Of a stretch of DNA of 64,000 bases, positions 16,262-24,831 are shown in pieces. A model generated the notes under the pieces. The model did no database searches. It was not told where the DNA came from and saw only the letters and a program-made list of their open reading frames with translations. Within the stretch, counting starts at the first letter, position 1. Every line of letters starts with the position of its first letter. Origin of the DNA: Kribbella antiqua (GTDB lineage: Bacteria; Actinomycetota; Actinomycetes; Propionibacteriales; Kribbellaceae); assembly GCF_004345665.1 (NCBI RefSeq), contig NZ_SLWR01000008.1:186001-250000 (forward strand), read 5' to 3'. Made by a program: the position numbers and the translations under genes.

Positions 16262-17727
16262 TGACTGTCCACACCGAGGAGCCGCGGCGGCTGCCGCCGG
16301 ACGAGCTGCGCACGCTGTTCCTGTTCGAGAGCCTGACCGAGGAGCAGCTGAACTGGCTGTCCGAGGCCGGGTACGTCGAGTCGGTGCACGACGGAACCGT
16401 GTTCAACGAGGGCGATGAGGCGACCTGCTGTTACGTGCTGCTGTCCGGCGAGCTCCGGCTGTGCAAGCTGTCCCACGGCGAGCTGGTCGAGATCAACCGG
16501 ACCAGCCAGCGCGGCGTGTACGCGGGTGCGTTCAACGCCTTCTTCGGTGCGATCGACCACAAGTCGTACACGGCAACGATGCAGGTGATCCAGCCGTCGG
16601 AGTTCTTCGTCATCAGCGCCGAGACGATGGCGACGATGATGAACACCTGGTTCCCGATGGCGGTGCACCTCATCGAGGGCTTTGTGATGGGTATGCGCCG
16701 TACCAACGAGACCCTGGGGGAGCGCGAGCGGTTGCTTGCCCTGGGCTCCTTGTCGGCCGGCCTCACCCATGAGTTGAACAACCCGGCCGCGGCGGCGGTC
16801 CGGGCCGCGGCAACGCTGCGGCAGCGAGTTTCCGGGATGCGGTCGAAGTTGGCGATGCTCGCCGACGGCACCCTTGACGCGACGAAACTGCACCAGATCG
16901 TCGCGCTGCAGGACGACGCGGTCGAGCGGCTGGACAAGAACAAGGACAAGGACATTCCGCCGATGGAGTTGTCCGACCGCGAGGACGCGCTGACCGACTG
17001 GCTCGACGACCATGACGTCCAAGCCAGTTGGGACGTCGCGCCAGTGCTCGCCGCGGCCGGTCTGGATGTGCCGTGGATGGAAGAGGTGCTGACCGCGGTC
17101 GGTCCGAAGTACCTCGAAGGCGCGGTGCGCTGGCTGATGTACACGATCGACACCGAGTCGCTGATGAACGAGATCGACGACTCGGTCACCCGGATCTCCA
17201 CGCTGGTCGGCGCCGCGAAGCAGTACTCGCAGATCGACAGAGCGCCGTACCAGGTCGTCGATCTGCGCGAGCTGCTGAAGTCGACGCTGGTGATGATGTC
17301 GGGCAAGCTGCAGGGCCTGGAAGTGGTGAAGGACTTCGATCCCGACCTGCCCGCGATCCCGGCGTACGCCGCCGAGCTCAACCAGGTGTGGACGAACATC
17401 ATCGACAACGCAGTCAGCGCGATGGGCGGATCGGGCACGCTGACGATCCGGACCCGCAAGGACGGCGCGTACGCCGTTGTCGAGATCGGCGACACCGGCC
17501 CGGGTATCCCACCGGAGATCCGCCGCCGCATCTTCGAACCCTTCTTCACCACGAAGCCCATCGGTGAGGGCACCGGCCTCGGCCTCGACATCTCCTGGCG
17601 CATCGTGGTCAAGAAACATCACGGCGACCTCCGCGTCGAATCCCAGCCCGGCGACACCCGCTTCAAGATCGTCCTGCCGCTGGATCCCGAGAAGGAGCTG
17701 GAGTCAGACCCCGACCTGCTCTCGTAG
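16261..17727 (+). CDS. Histidine kinase with N-terminal cyclic-nucleotide-binding-like domain
   Basis: 488 residues and no transmembrane segment, so cytoplasmic. Residues 15-130 form a cNMP-binding-type beta barrel (FNEGDEATCCYVLLSGELRL). The phospho-acceptor histidine is H170 in SLSAGLTHELNNPAAAA, followed by a long helical region. The ATPase domain has the N box (NQVWTNIIDNAVSAMGG), DTGPGIP, and GTGLGLDISWRIV. It is translationally coupled to the receiver/oxidoreductase gene upstream. It could sense a nucleotide or the redox state through the barrel; that is inference. The gene ends 7 bases before a family A palindrome. Confidence 0.92.
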   Translation: MTVHTEEPRRLPPDELRTLFLFESLTEEQLNWLSEAGYVESVHDGTVFNEGDEATCCYVLLSGELRLCKLSHGELVEINRTSQRGVYAGAFNAFFGAIDHKSYTATMQVIQPSEFFVISAETMATMMNTWFPMAVHLIEGFVMGMRRTNETLGERERLLALGSLSAGLTHELNNPAAAAVRAAATLRQRVSGMRSKLAMLADGTLDATKLHQIVALQDDAVERLDKNKDKDIPPMELSDREDALTDWLDDHDVQASWDVAPVLAAAGLDVPWMEEVLTAVGPKYLEGAVRWLMYTIDTESLMNEIDDSVTRISTLVGAAKQYSQIDRAPYQVVDLRELLKSTLVMMSGKLQGLEVVKDFDPDLPAIPAYAAELNQVWTNIIDNAVSAMGGSGTLTIRTRKDGAYAVVEIGDTGPGIPPEIRRRIFEPFFTTKPIGEGTGLGLDISWRIVVKKHHGDLRVESQPGDTRFKIVLPLDPEKELESDPDLLS

Positions 17728-17733
17728 TCAGGT

Positions 17734-17930
17734 GGACCGCCAGGCCATCACAACGGTGCGAATTCGGCGACTTCCCGCCGACGGACGGCGTCGGCACCGG
17801 CGATTGTGATGGTCTGGGCGTCCGCCGGCCGGACCTGTGACACTCACCAAGCAGCACGGCGAGCCGCACGGCGCCGAGTGGTGGAGCGTTGCCGACCGGC
17901 GTGTGAGCTTGGTGAGTGCAGCAGATCCGC
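17734..17930. repeat. Palindromic repeat family A, copy 2 (two adjacent hairpins)
   Basis: Left arm 17734-17753 is identical to the copy 1 arm (GGACCGCCAGGCCATCACAA) and pairs with 17804-17823 at 17 of 20 bases. The second hairpin, 17829-17850 against 17909-17930, pairs at 17 of 22. It begins 7 bases after the kinase stop in a 290-bp gap facing a convergent merR gene. The rest of the gap shows nothing else. Confidence 0.85.
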
Positions 17931-18017
17931 CTAGCGGTTGCCCCGCATCCCCAGTGACAAAGCTATCCATTGCTTGGAGCAACCAGTCGAGGGTGTGAGG
18001 TCGTCGGCGAGGGACAG

Positions 18018-18824
18018 CTAGGTGAGTTCTAGCTGGAGTTCGATGATCCAGTGGGATTCGTCGTTGCCGTTTGCTTCGAGGAAGTGGTGGCGCCAGCGGG
18101 GGGACTCGAGCAGGGGGTGGTGGCCGTTGGCTTCGGCCCAGTGGGCCAGGTCTTGGTAGGCGGTGGCGATGCCGGCGACCGGGCCCTCGTGAATGGTTGA
18201 GGCGACCTCGACGGCTGGCAGGGATTGGGTCTCGAGGCCGGGGACCGCGTCGACGGCGTAGCCCGCGATGATCTCGACGTGTGGGCTGCCGGCGACTGAG
18301 ACGTAGCGGGCGATCGGTGTGGTTCGGTCGGCGTTGACGGCTTCCATCCGCTCGATGACCTGCTCGAACAGGGTGCGCAGCACGTGGCCGGTGCTCTGGG
18401 GACTCGCGTCTTGGGCGGTGGCCGTGAGGGCCGCGATGGTCACTGCGTCGGCTTGCTTGGTTTCGATCTGGGCGTTCATGCGGTTCTCCTGCTCGATCAG
18501 TCGGAGTCTCGCTGTGACTCGGTCGAGCACGTGGCGATCGTGCCGCACCCGCCGTTCGAACTCAGCCTGCCGCAGCCGCAGCATCCCCTTCATCTCCGCG
18601 GGATCCACGCCTTCGCCGAGCAGTTGGCCGATCTCGTCCAGGCTGAAGCCGAGTCCCTTGAGGGCGATCAGACGGTTCAGCGTCGGCAGTTGTGCTACGT
18701 CGTACGAGCGTCTGTTGCTGTGTGGGTCGACGTGAGCAGGCTTGAGTACGCCGATGGCGTCGTAGTGCCGCAGCATGCGCGTCGACACCCCGCCGAGCCG
18801 AGCAAATTCTCCGATGTTCACCAT
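18018..18824 (-). CDS. MerR-family regulator with GyrI-like effector domain
   Basis: 268 residues. The N-terminal winged helix reads NIGEFARLGGVSTRMLRHYDAIGVLKP...NRRSYDVAQL, followed by a dimerising coiled coil (about 75-115) and a C-terminal domain resembling GyrI/BmrR effector binding. Such proteins bind many lipophilic or cationic compounds and twist a promoter with a long spacer. ATG 18824 and GTG 18821 are both possible starts; an inferred promoter leaves almost no leader. It is convergent with the kinase gene. Confidence 0.87.
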   Translation of the reverse strand: MVNIGEFARLGGVSTRMLRHYDAIGVLKPAHVDPHSNRRSYDVAQLPTLNRLIALKGLGFSLDEIGQLLGEGVDPAEMKGMLRLRQAEFERRVRHDRHVLDRVTARLRLIEQENRMNAQIETKQADAVTIAALTATAQDASPQSTGHVLRTLFEQVIERMEAVNADRTTPIARYVSVAGSPHVEIIAGYAVDAVPGLETQSLPAVEVASTIHEGPVAGIATAYQDLAHWAEANGHHPLLESPRWRHHFLEANGNDESHWIIELQLELT

Positions 18825-18827
18825 GAC

Positions 18828-18858
18828 ACCCTCACTGTCCAACCTCACACAGTGTCAA
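18828..18858 (-). promoter_or_regulatory. MerR-type promoter with 19-bp spacer
   Basis: On the minus strand TTGACA (18853-18858) is followed after 19 bp by GAGGGT (18828-18833), with an ACTGT-N10-ACAGT dyad in the spacer. The long spacer with a dyad is the MerR-family pattern. Transcription would start about at the coding start, giving a leaderless message. The -10 match is weak. Confidence 0.5.
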
Positions 18859-18961
18859 CTGCAACCCTCCCGGCCCCTGCAGGTTCCGCGGCTGCCCCGA
18901 GCCGACTGACGCGGGGATGGTGCTCTCATCTGCCCTTGGGTGTCGGTCGGCGTACCGAAGG

Positions 18962-19214
18962 ACGGGTAGTAGTCCCGGGCCAGTGAAGCCGCACGCCGCG
19001 TTGCGGCAGCTCGCGGTGACGCCAACGGGAGTACTACCCGTTGGCCGGTCCGGCGGCCTGTTGCCTGGTGCAGGCCGCCCGATCCGCCATGGGGTGCGTC
19101 GGGGACCAAGGGATAGGAGGTAGTGGTGATCCGGGACGCGGCATACGCCGGACCCACGCTCAGCGGGCACCTTGAGGTGGACTACCTCCTGTCCTTGCGC
19201 ACCGTTGTGCGCAA
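18962..19214. other. Gene-free region with several strong inverted repeats
   Basis: The 448-bp gap 18825-19272 has no convincing gene. It holds: CGGGTAGTAGTCCCG-type arms at 18962-18977 and 19026-19041 (15 of 16); a tight GCCAACGGG-N7-CCCGTTGGC at 19021-19045; AGGAGGTAGT/ACTACCTCCT at 19115-19124 and 19181-19190 (13 of 14 when extended); and TTGCGCAC-CGTT-GTGCGCAA at 19195-19214. The first two share one arm, so alternative pairing is possible. This could be a structured RNA, a compound terminator or a repeat cluster. Confidence 0.5.
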
Positions 19215-19272
19215 ACCGCTGTGTCCGCCGGGGATTTCGGGCTGTTAGCGGTGGCTGTCGTTCGGTACCGAT

Positions 19273-20208
19273 TCAGCGGAGGGCGGTGCCGTGGGAGTGG
19301 GAGAGGAGGGTCAGGTCGTCTCGGGTGGGGAGGGATTCCCAGTCGCCGGTGGCGGTGACGCAGAAGGCGCCGGAGGTGGTGGCGCGGTCCAGGCGGGATT
19401 CGGGGGAGAGATCGTCGAGGCTGGCGGAGAGGTAGCCGGAGACGAAGGCGTCGCCGGCGCCGATGCTGTCGACGACAGTGACGGGAAGGGCGGGGCGGTG
19501 GATGACGCCGGCCGCTGAGTGGGCCCAGGCGCCCTTGCCGCCGGCGGTGACGACGACCTCATCGATGCCGTTGGCAAGTAGTTCGCGGACCGGCTCGGTG
19601 GCGTCGGTAAGGATGTCGAGCTCGTCGTCGGACGCGAAAACCGTGCGTACGAAGGGAAGTAGCTCACGCAACGCACTAGCCCCTTCGGCTCGCGACCAGA
19701 GGCGAGCGCGGTAGTTCACGTCCAGAGACGCCCGTACGCCGGAATCCGCAGCGGCTCGTACGACGTCCAGGATCGCGGCGCGGGCGGAGTCGGAGAGCGC
19801 GGGGGTGATGCCGGTGACGTGGAGGAGTCGTGGCGTGGACGCCTCCAGAGCGGCGAGGCACTCCGCGCTGGTGAGAGTGGAACCGGCCGAGCCGCGACGG
19901 TGGTAGCTGACCCGGGTGATGTCGTGCGACGGCTGGTCGAACGCGATGAACCCGGTGAACGACTCGTCCGAGAATCGCAGCCAGCTCGTGTCGACGCCCT
20001 CGGCCTTGAGCGTCCGCTGGATCAGCCGCCCCGGCTCGTCGTTGCCCACAGCTCCTACCCACGCGGCCCGATGCCCCAGCCGGCTAAGTCCGATCGCGAC
20101 GTTGCTCTCGGAACCGGCGATCGACAAATGAGCATCCCCGCCCAGCCGCATCGCCCGAGCAGTCCGCAAGGAAACCATCGTTTCGCCGATGGTCAGGAGG
20201 TCGGTCAT
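19273..20208 (-). CDS. kdgK: PfkB-family sugar kinase, 2-keto-3-deoxygluconate/galactonate kinase type
   Basis: 311 residues of the ribokinase fold: start LTIGETMVSLR, glycine motif GGDAHLSIAGSESNVAIGLSRLG, and the anion hole/catalytic DSIGAGDAFVSGYL. Its place beside a KDPG-type aldolase and, a little further on, a sugar-acid dehydratase supports phosphorylation of 2-keto-3-deoxy-galactonate or -gluconate at O6. The exact sugar is not fixed by sequence. It is read in the same direction as the aldolase gene, 139 bp downstream of it. Confidence 0.82.
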   Translation of the reverse strand: MTDLLTIGETMVSLRTARAMRLGGDAHLSIAGSESNVAIGLSRLGHRAAWVGAVGNDEPGRLIQRTLKAEGVDTSWLRFSDESFTGFIAFDQPSHDITRVSYHRRGSAGSTLTSAECLAALEASTPRLLHVTGITPALSDSARAAILDVVRAAADSGVRASLDVNYRARLWSRAEGASALRELLPFVRTVFASDDELDILTDATEPVRELLANGIDEVVVTAGGKGAWAHSAAGVIHRPALPVTVVDSIGAGDAFVSGYLSASLDDLSPESRLDRATTSGAFCVTATGDWESLPTRDDLTLLSHSHGTALR

Positions 20209-20347
20209 CCATGTGCTCCGTGGTGCGAGTCCAGTGCCTATGAGGCAGCGGCGGTTGGTTGGTCGGAGGTTAGTTCGCCGGCGGACCGCCCGCGCTACGG
20301 GTTGAGCGGGCGTTGGCTGGTGCGTTGCAGGGCGGTCACGGGCAGGC

Positions 20348-20965
20348 CTATTCGACTGCTTTGAGGAAGGTTGCGGCTCGGGTGGCCAACTCCGACTGGG
20401 GGCCGCCAGTGGCGGCGTTGCCTAGGAGGGGGGAGGCTACGCCTACTGCCAGGGCGCCGGCGGCTAGGTATTCGGGGGCGGTTTGGGCGTCTACGCCGCC
20501 GACGGCGATGAGTGGGGTGCCGGGGAGCGGGGCCAGGAGTTCGCGGAGGTAGCCGGGGCCGTAGACCTTGGCGGGGAAGATCTTGACGGCGGTGGCGCCG
20601 AGGTCGAGCGCGGCGACTACCTCGGTGGGGGTGAGGGCGCCGCAGAGGAGAGGCAGGCCGAGCTCGACGCTGCGGTGGGCGCCGCGGGTGATCGCCGGGG
20701 TGACGGCGAAGCCGGCGCCGGCGGCCGCGACCTCGTCCGCTTGGGCAGCGGTGACGACGGTACCCGCGCCGATCAGGATGCTCGGGTCGTATTCCTTCCG
20801 CGCGGTGGCGATGGCGTCGACTCCGTCGGGCGTAGTGAGCGAGACCTCGAGCGCGGTGATGCCCGCGTCGACCAGGGTGCGGATGCATTCAAGGGCGCGG
20901 TCGGCGCCGTCCGCGCGGATGATGGCGAGCAGCTTGCGGGCCCGCAGTTCGGGAAGCAGATCCAT
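20348..20965 (-). CDS. KDPG/KDPGal-type aldolase
   Basis: Class I aldolase of 205 residues that cleaves 2-keto-3-deoxy-6-phospho sugar acids to pyruvate and glyceraldehyde 3-phosphate. E40 in ALEVSLTTP, the GAGTV strand, TPAITRG and the Schiff-base K128 in TAVKIFPAK are conserved. With the kinase downstream and the dehydratase at 22959 it completes an Entner-Doudoroff or DeLey-Doudoroff route (eda or dgoA equivalent). The start has GAGGAGGAA in front. A strong GntR-type palindrome lies 41 bases upstream. Confidence 0.9.
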   Translation of the reverse strand: MDLLPELRARKLLAIIRADGADRALECIRTLVDAGITALEVSLTTPDGVDAIATARKEYDPSILIGAGTVVTAAQADEVAAAGAGFAVTPAITRGAHRSVELGLPLLCGALTPTEVVAALDLGATAVKIFPAKVYGPGYLRELLAPLPGTPLIAVGGVDAQTAPEYLAAGALAVGVASPLLGNAATGGPQSELATRAATFLKAVE

Positions 20966-21005
20966 GGGTTCCTCCTCAGGGGTCCACGCTATTGGATCGA
21001 TAAAG

Positions 21006-21023
21006 ACATAGGACGTCCGATGT
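21006..21023. promoter_or_regulatory. GntR-type operator between aldolase and sialidase
   Basis: ACATAGGACGTCCGATGT is an 18-bp palindrome with one mismatched pair and a GGACGTCC core. It sits in the 149-bp divergent region and could control both the kinase/aldolase pair and the sialidase. One of the two FadR-type regulators of the locus is the natural candidate. Confidence 0.65.
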
Positions 21024-21114
21024 GCCGCGTTTTGGACGGTGGCGAGGTGGATAAATTACCTATCGAACAACCCGCCCCGTTGTTTACTTTCAGTTTCCTT
21101 GGAGGCATCCGCCC

Positions 21115-22953
21115 ATGCCTAAACCACTTCCGCTCCTCATCGCCCTCAGTCTCCTCATACCGGCTGTACCCGCGTCTGCGGCCCAGAACGAGATGGCCCA
21201 GAACGAGATGGCCCAGGACGAGATGCAGCCGACCGCCATCACCCAGACCGTGCTCTTCAACAAGGGGGATGCCGGCTACGGCTGCTACCGGATCCCCGCC
21301 ATCGTCAAGACCAAAGCAGGCACGCTGCTCGCCTTCGCCGAAGCCCGCCGCGCCTGGTGTGCTGACTCGCAGGAGATCGATCTGGTGATGCGCCGGTCTG
21401 ACGATGACGGGCGTACGTGGTCGGCGGCGCAGACCGTGCTGTCCGGCACCGATGCTGACCCGAACGCCGTCGCCACCCGCGGCAACCCGGCGCCGATCGT
21501 CGACTACGAGACCGGCCGGATCGTGTTGCTCACCACAATGGATCCCGGTACGACAAGCCGGCCGAGGACGCCGTACGTGCAGTTCAGTGATGACGACGGC
21601 AGGACCTGGAGTACGGCGAGAAATATCGGTGATCAAATCGACGATCCGGCCTGGGGTTGGTATGCGACCGGCCCGGTGCATGGCATTCAACTGACTCGCG
21701 GTGCGCACGCCGGCCGGCTGGTTGCCGGCACCAACTACGACAACGGTGACGGTGGTCAGGCTGGCCAGCTTGTCTACAGCGACGACCACGGCGCGACCTG
21801 GCACAAGGGTGCGACAGACGTCCGGACGGATGGCGCCGTGCCGCAGGAGATCAGCGTGGTCGAGAAGGTTGACGGCGGCATCTATGCCGGTGCCCGCAAC
21901 AACGGTGGAAGCTCCGGTGCGAGCCGGATGTTTGCGGTCAGCAACGATGGCGGTGAGACGTACACGGCGCCGTACGCAACGATTTCCGGACTGACCACCC
22001 CGGTGGTGCAGGGTTCGTTGCAACGCCTCAGGGCAGTTGACCGAGGCGACAAGTACAACCGGATTCTGTTCGCCGCGCCGGCCGATCCGGACCGGCGCCG
22101 GTACATGACGATCCGGTCCAGCTTCGACGAGGGCAAGACCTGGCAGTCGGTTGCCGACGGCACGAGAATCACGAGCGACTGGTCGGGTTACTCCGACATG
22201 GCGATCCTGGACACCGGTGAGATCGGGCTGCTGTACGAAGGCGGCTCGGTCGACGCGCGTGATCAAATCCGGTTCGCGCGGTTCACCGAGACCGACATCG
22301 GTCACCCGGACGCGCCGCTCGGGACCACCACGCCTGACGTCTCCGGCCTCGGCAACAACAGCTACCTCCGTGGTGGCACCACCGCGGTCACCGGGAAGTA
22401 CGGGCAGGCGCGCGATCTCGATGGAGTCGACGATGCGATCCAGCTGCCGTTCGCCGAGTCGCTCGCGGTCGGCGCAGGTGATTTCACCGCGATGGCGTGG
22501 ATCAAGTACGGCGCGAGTACGGCGAACCAGGCCATCTTCTGGGGCTACGGGATCAACGAGTTCTCGCAGTTCTGGCTGCGCGCCGAACCCGCGGACAGCC
22601 GCATCCGCGGTTTGATCACAACCACCGGCAACACCGCCGCCGTCGCGACGACCAAGGCCTATAACGACAACGCGTGGCACCACGTCGCCCTGCAACGCAA
22701 GGCCGGCACCCTGTCGATCTGGGTCGACGGCACCCAGGCCGCATCCGTTACCGCGCCGACCGGCTCGGTCAGCCCGGCCCGACCCTTCAAGATGTACGTC
22801 GGCCAGCGGCTGGACGGAGCGCATCACTTCGACGGCTCGATGGACGAGGTGCGCATCTACAAACGAGCCCTGACCGCGACCGAGATCAACAGCATCCGCA
22901 CAACCAACACCACGACGGTGCCGAACGTCGTACTCGATCTGCCCCTCGGGTAA
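21115..22953 (+). CDS. Secreted exo-sialidase (GH33) with C-terminal LamG-like domain
   Basis: 612 residues with a Sec signal (PLPLLIALSLLIPAVPASAA). Three copies of a short AQNEM/AQDEM repeat follow cleavage. The six-bladed propeller shows the RIP motif (CYRIPAI, 58-63) and four Asp boxes: SDDDGRTWS twice, SDDHGATWH and SNDGGETYT. From about residue 400 a concanavalin-like LamG domain (FTAMAWIKYG, WHHVALQRKAGTLSIWVDG) should bind glycan. It releases terminal sialic acids outside the cell. TTGGAGG precedes the ATG. Sialidases within sugar-acid loci are unexpected, because no sialic acid catabolic genes are nearby. Confidence 0.9.
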   Translation: MPKPLPLLIALSLLIPAVPASAAQNEMAQNEMAQDEMQPTAITQTVLFNKGDAGYGCYRIPAIVKTKAGTLLAFAEARRAWCADSQEIDLVMRRSDDDGRTWSAAQTVLSGTDADPNAVATRGNPAPIVDYETGRIVLLTTMDPGTTSRPRTPYVQFSDDDGRTWSTARNIGDQIDDPAWGWYATGPVHGIQLTRGAHAGRLVAGTNYDNGDGGQAGQLVYSDDHGATWHKGATDVRTDGAVPQEISVVEKVDGGIYAGARNNGGSSGASRMFAVSNDGGETYTAPYATISGLTTPVVQGSLQRLRAVDRGDKYNRILFAAPADPDRRRYMTIRSSFDEGKTWQSVADGTRITSDWSGYSDMAILDTGEIGLLYEGGSVDARDQIRFARFTETDIGHPDAPLGTTTPDVSGLGNNSYLRGGTTAVTGKYGQARDLDGVDDAIQLPFAESLAVGAGDFTAMAWIKYGASTANQAIFWGYGINEFSQFWLRAEPADSRIRGLITTTGNTAAVATTKAYNDNAWHHVALQRKAGTLSIWVDGTQAASVTAPTGSVSPARPFKMYVGQRLDGAHHFDGSMDEVRIYKRALTATEINSIRTTNTTTVPNVVLDLPLG

Positions 22954-22958
22954 CCCCA

Positions 22959-24104
22959 TCACCATTCGGCGAAGGAGCCGTCTTCGTGGGTCCAGACCGG
23001 GTTGCGCCAGGCGTGACCGGTCTTGGCGGCGGCGCGGACGGCTGCTTCGTCTACCGTGACTCCCAAGCCAGGCAAGGGATTCCACTCCGCGTGGCCGTTG
23101 ACCCAAGTGAAGGGCGCGGGATCCGTCACGTACGACGTGAGGTCGCTGGCGACGTTGTAGTGGATGCCGCGGCTCTGCTCCTGGATGAGGAAGTTCGGCG
23201 TAGCGAACGCGACCTGCAGACTGGCTGCGAGCGAGATAGGCCCCAGGGGACAGTGCGGCGCGACCATCGCTCCGTGCGTATCGGCCAGTACGGCGATCCG
23301 GCGCAGCTCGGAGATCCCACCCGCATGGGACACGTCAGGCTGCACCACCGCGACACCCGCATTCAACGGCGCCAAGAAGTCGGCCCGATGATAGAGCCGT
23401 TCGCCGAGAGCGACCGGAACGGTCGATGTGCTGACCACCTCGGCGAGGTGAGCCATGTGCTCAGGCAACACCGGCTCTTCGACGAACAGCGGCTGCAGAT
23501 CTTCGACAGCGCGCAGAATCCGCCGCGCGCCGGCAACCCCGACCCGGCCGTGCAAGTCGATGGCGACGTCGCGGGTATCGCCGAGTGCGCCGCGGGCGGC
23601 ACCGAGCCGCGCGACGATGTCGTTGATCTCGGCAACTGACGGTGACGGCGAGATCCGCCCGCTCCCGTTCATCTTCACCGCGGTCATCCCCGCCTCGACC
23701 TGTTCAAACACCTGGTCGGCCACCGCGGCAGGCTCGTCCCCGCCGACCCAGGCGTAGACCCGGACGCGATCACGCACGCGTCCACCGAGCAGCGAGGCGA
23801 CCGGAGCGCCGTACACCTTGCCGGCGAGGTCCCACAACGCGTGGTCGAGCCCGGCGACAGCACTGCTCAGGACCGGACCGCCGCGGTAGAAGCCGCCCTT
23901 CGAGAGCACCTGCCAGTGCCGCTCGATCTGCAGTGGGTCTTGGCCGATCAAGTACTCCGACAGTACCTCGATCGCGGTCTGGACGACCTCGGCGCGGCCC
24001 TCGACGACCGGTTCGCCCCAGCCGACCACGCCATCGCTTGTCTCGATCCGGCAGAACAGCCAGCGGGGTGGCACGAGGAAGGTCTCGATGCGCTCGATCT
24101 TCAC
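22959..24104 (-). CDS. dgoD: Enolase-superfamily sugar-acid dehydratase, D-galactonate dehydratase type
   Basis: 381 residues with the mandelate racemase/muconate lactonizing fold: capping domain RIETFLVPPRWLFCRIET.DGVVGWGEP, then the barrel with VKMNGSG, metal ligands in DLHGR and FVEEPV, and GERLYHRADF. The pattern matches D-galactonate dehydratases, which make 2-keto-3-deoxygalactonate. It starts with GTG overlapping the stop of the upstream gntR, so regulator and enzyme are coupled. Product flow to the kinase and aldolase at 19273-20965 is inferred. Specificity for another C6 aldonate is possible. Confidence 0.85.
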   Translation of the reverse strand: MKIERIETFLVPPRWLFCRIETSDGVVGWGEPVVEGRAEVVQTAIEVLSEYLIGQDPLQIERHWQVLSKGGFYRGGPVLSSAVAGLDHALWDLAGKVYGAPVASLLGGRVRDRVRVYAWVGGDEPAAVADQVFEQVEAGMTAVKMNGSGRISPSPSVAEINDIVARLGAARGALGDTRDVAIDLHGRVGVAGARRILRAVEDLQPLFVEEPVLPEHMAHLAEVVSTSTVPVALGERLYHRADFLAPLNAGVAVVQPDVSHAGGISELRRIAVLADTHGAMVAPHCPLGPISLAASLQVAFATPNFLIQEQSRGIHYNVASDLTSYVTDPAPFTWVNGHAEWNPLPGLGVTVDEAAVRAAAKTGHAWRNPVWTHEDGSFAEW

Positions 24105-24805
24105 CGGCGCCGCCCCGACTTGCGCACCTCGGTCAGGTCTTCGGCCGCCTTGGCGAGCAGCTCCCGCATCGCCAACTCGGCTGCCGATGGATCATGCGCG
24201 CGTACGGCGTCCACCACCCGCCGGTGGCTCGGCACCGGATCGTCCGACGGCTTCAGCTTGTGCACCAGCCGGTCGCGATCGGCCAGCCCGGTCTCCATGA
24301 TGACTTCCATCTTGGTCAGCAGCTCGTTCCCCGTTGCCACCAGCAACGCTCGGTGGAAGGCGAGATCCGCGGCAACCGCCGCGCGATCGTCAGTTGCCGA
24401 GGCCATCGATTCCAAGGCCTTGTCCAAGGCAACCAAGTGGGATTCCTCGGCACGCAAGGCGGCCAGCCGGGCCGCGGCCGGCTCGACGATCCCGCGAACC
24501 TCGTGCAGTTCCTCGAGCAGTTCCGGCCGTACGTCGTCGTCGAGGTGCCAGCGGATCATGTCCGCGTCGAGCAGGTGCCAGTCCGACCGCGGCCGTACGA
24601 ACGTCCCGCGCTTCTGCCGCGCGTCGACGAGCCCCTTCGCGGTCAGTACCTTCAACGCCTCGCGCACGGCGGTCAGGCTCACCCCGAGATCGGCTTGCAG
24701 ATCGGGCACGTTGATGGTCGCTCCCTGTGGGATCTGCCCGGACAGGATGCGCTGCGCCATCGTCTCGACGATCTGCCCGTGGAGCCCGCGCTGAATCCCC
24801 GTCAC
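24101..24805 (-). CDS. GntR-family regulator, FadR subfamily (copy 1)
   Basis: 234 residues: winged helix (PDLQADLGVSLTAVREALKVLTAKGLVDARQKRGTFV) and an FCD ligand domain with the metal-binding residues in ADLAFHRALL and PVPSHRRVVDAV. GTG 24805 is preceded by GGAGAG. It lies between the SDR and dehydratase genes and overlaps the latter. It resembles the regulator at 32301 closely, including GLVDARQKRGTFV and LLD.D.IRW, so the two are paralogues. A 2-keto-3-deoxy acid or aldonate is the likely effector. Confidence 0.88.
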   Translation of the reverse strand: MTGIQRGLHGQIVETMAQRILSGQIPQGATINVPDLQADLGVSLTAVREALKVLTAKGLVDARQKRGTFVRPRSDWHLLDADMIRWHLDDDVRPELLEELHEVRGIVEPAAARLAALRAEESHLVALDKALESMASATDDRAAVAADLAFHRALLVATGNELLTKMEVIMETGLADRDRLVHKLKPSDDPVPSHRRVVDAVRAHDPSAAELAMRELLAKAAEDLTEVRKSGRRR

Positions 24806-24831
24806 ACCACTCTCCGTCTCATGCCGAGATC

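Noticed and set aside
19172..19435. Short plus-strand frame in the structured gap before the kinase
   Set aside because: Arg-rich, no ribosome site, overlaps the end of the kinase gene on the other strand.
20989..23106. Long minus-strand frame opposite the sialidase
   Set aside because: Arg-rich, no domain, and mirrors the sialidase, which has a signal peptide, RIP motif and four Asp boxes.
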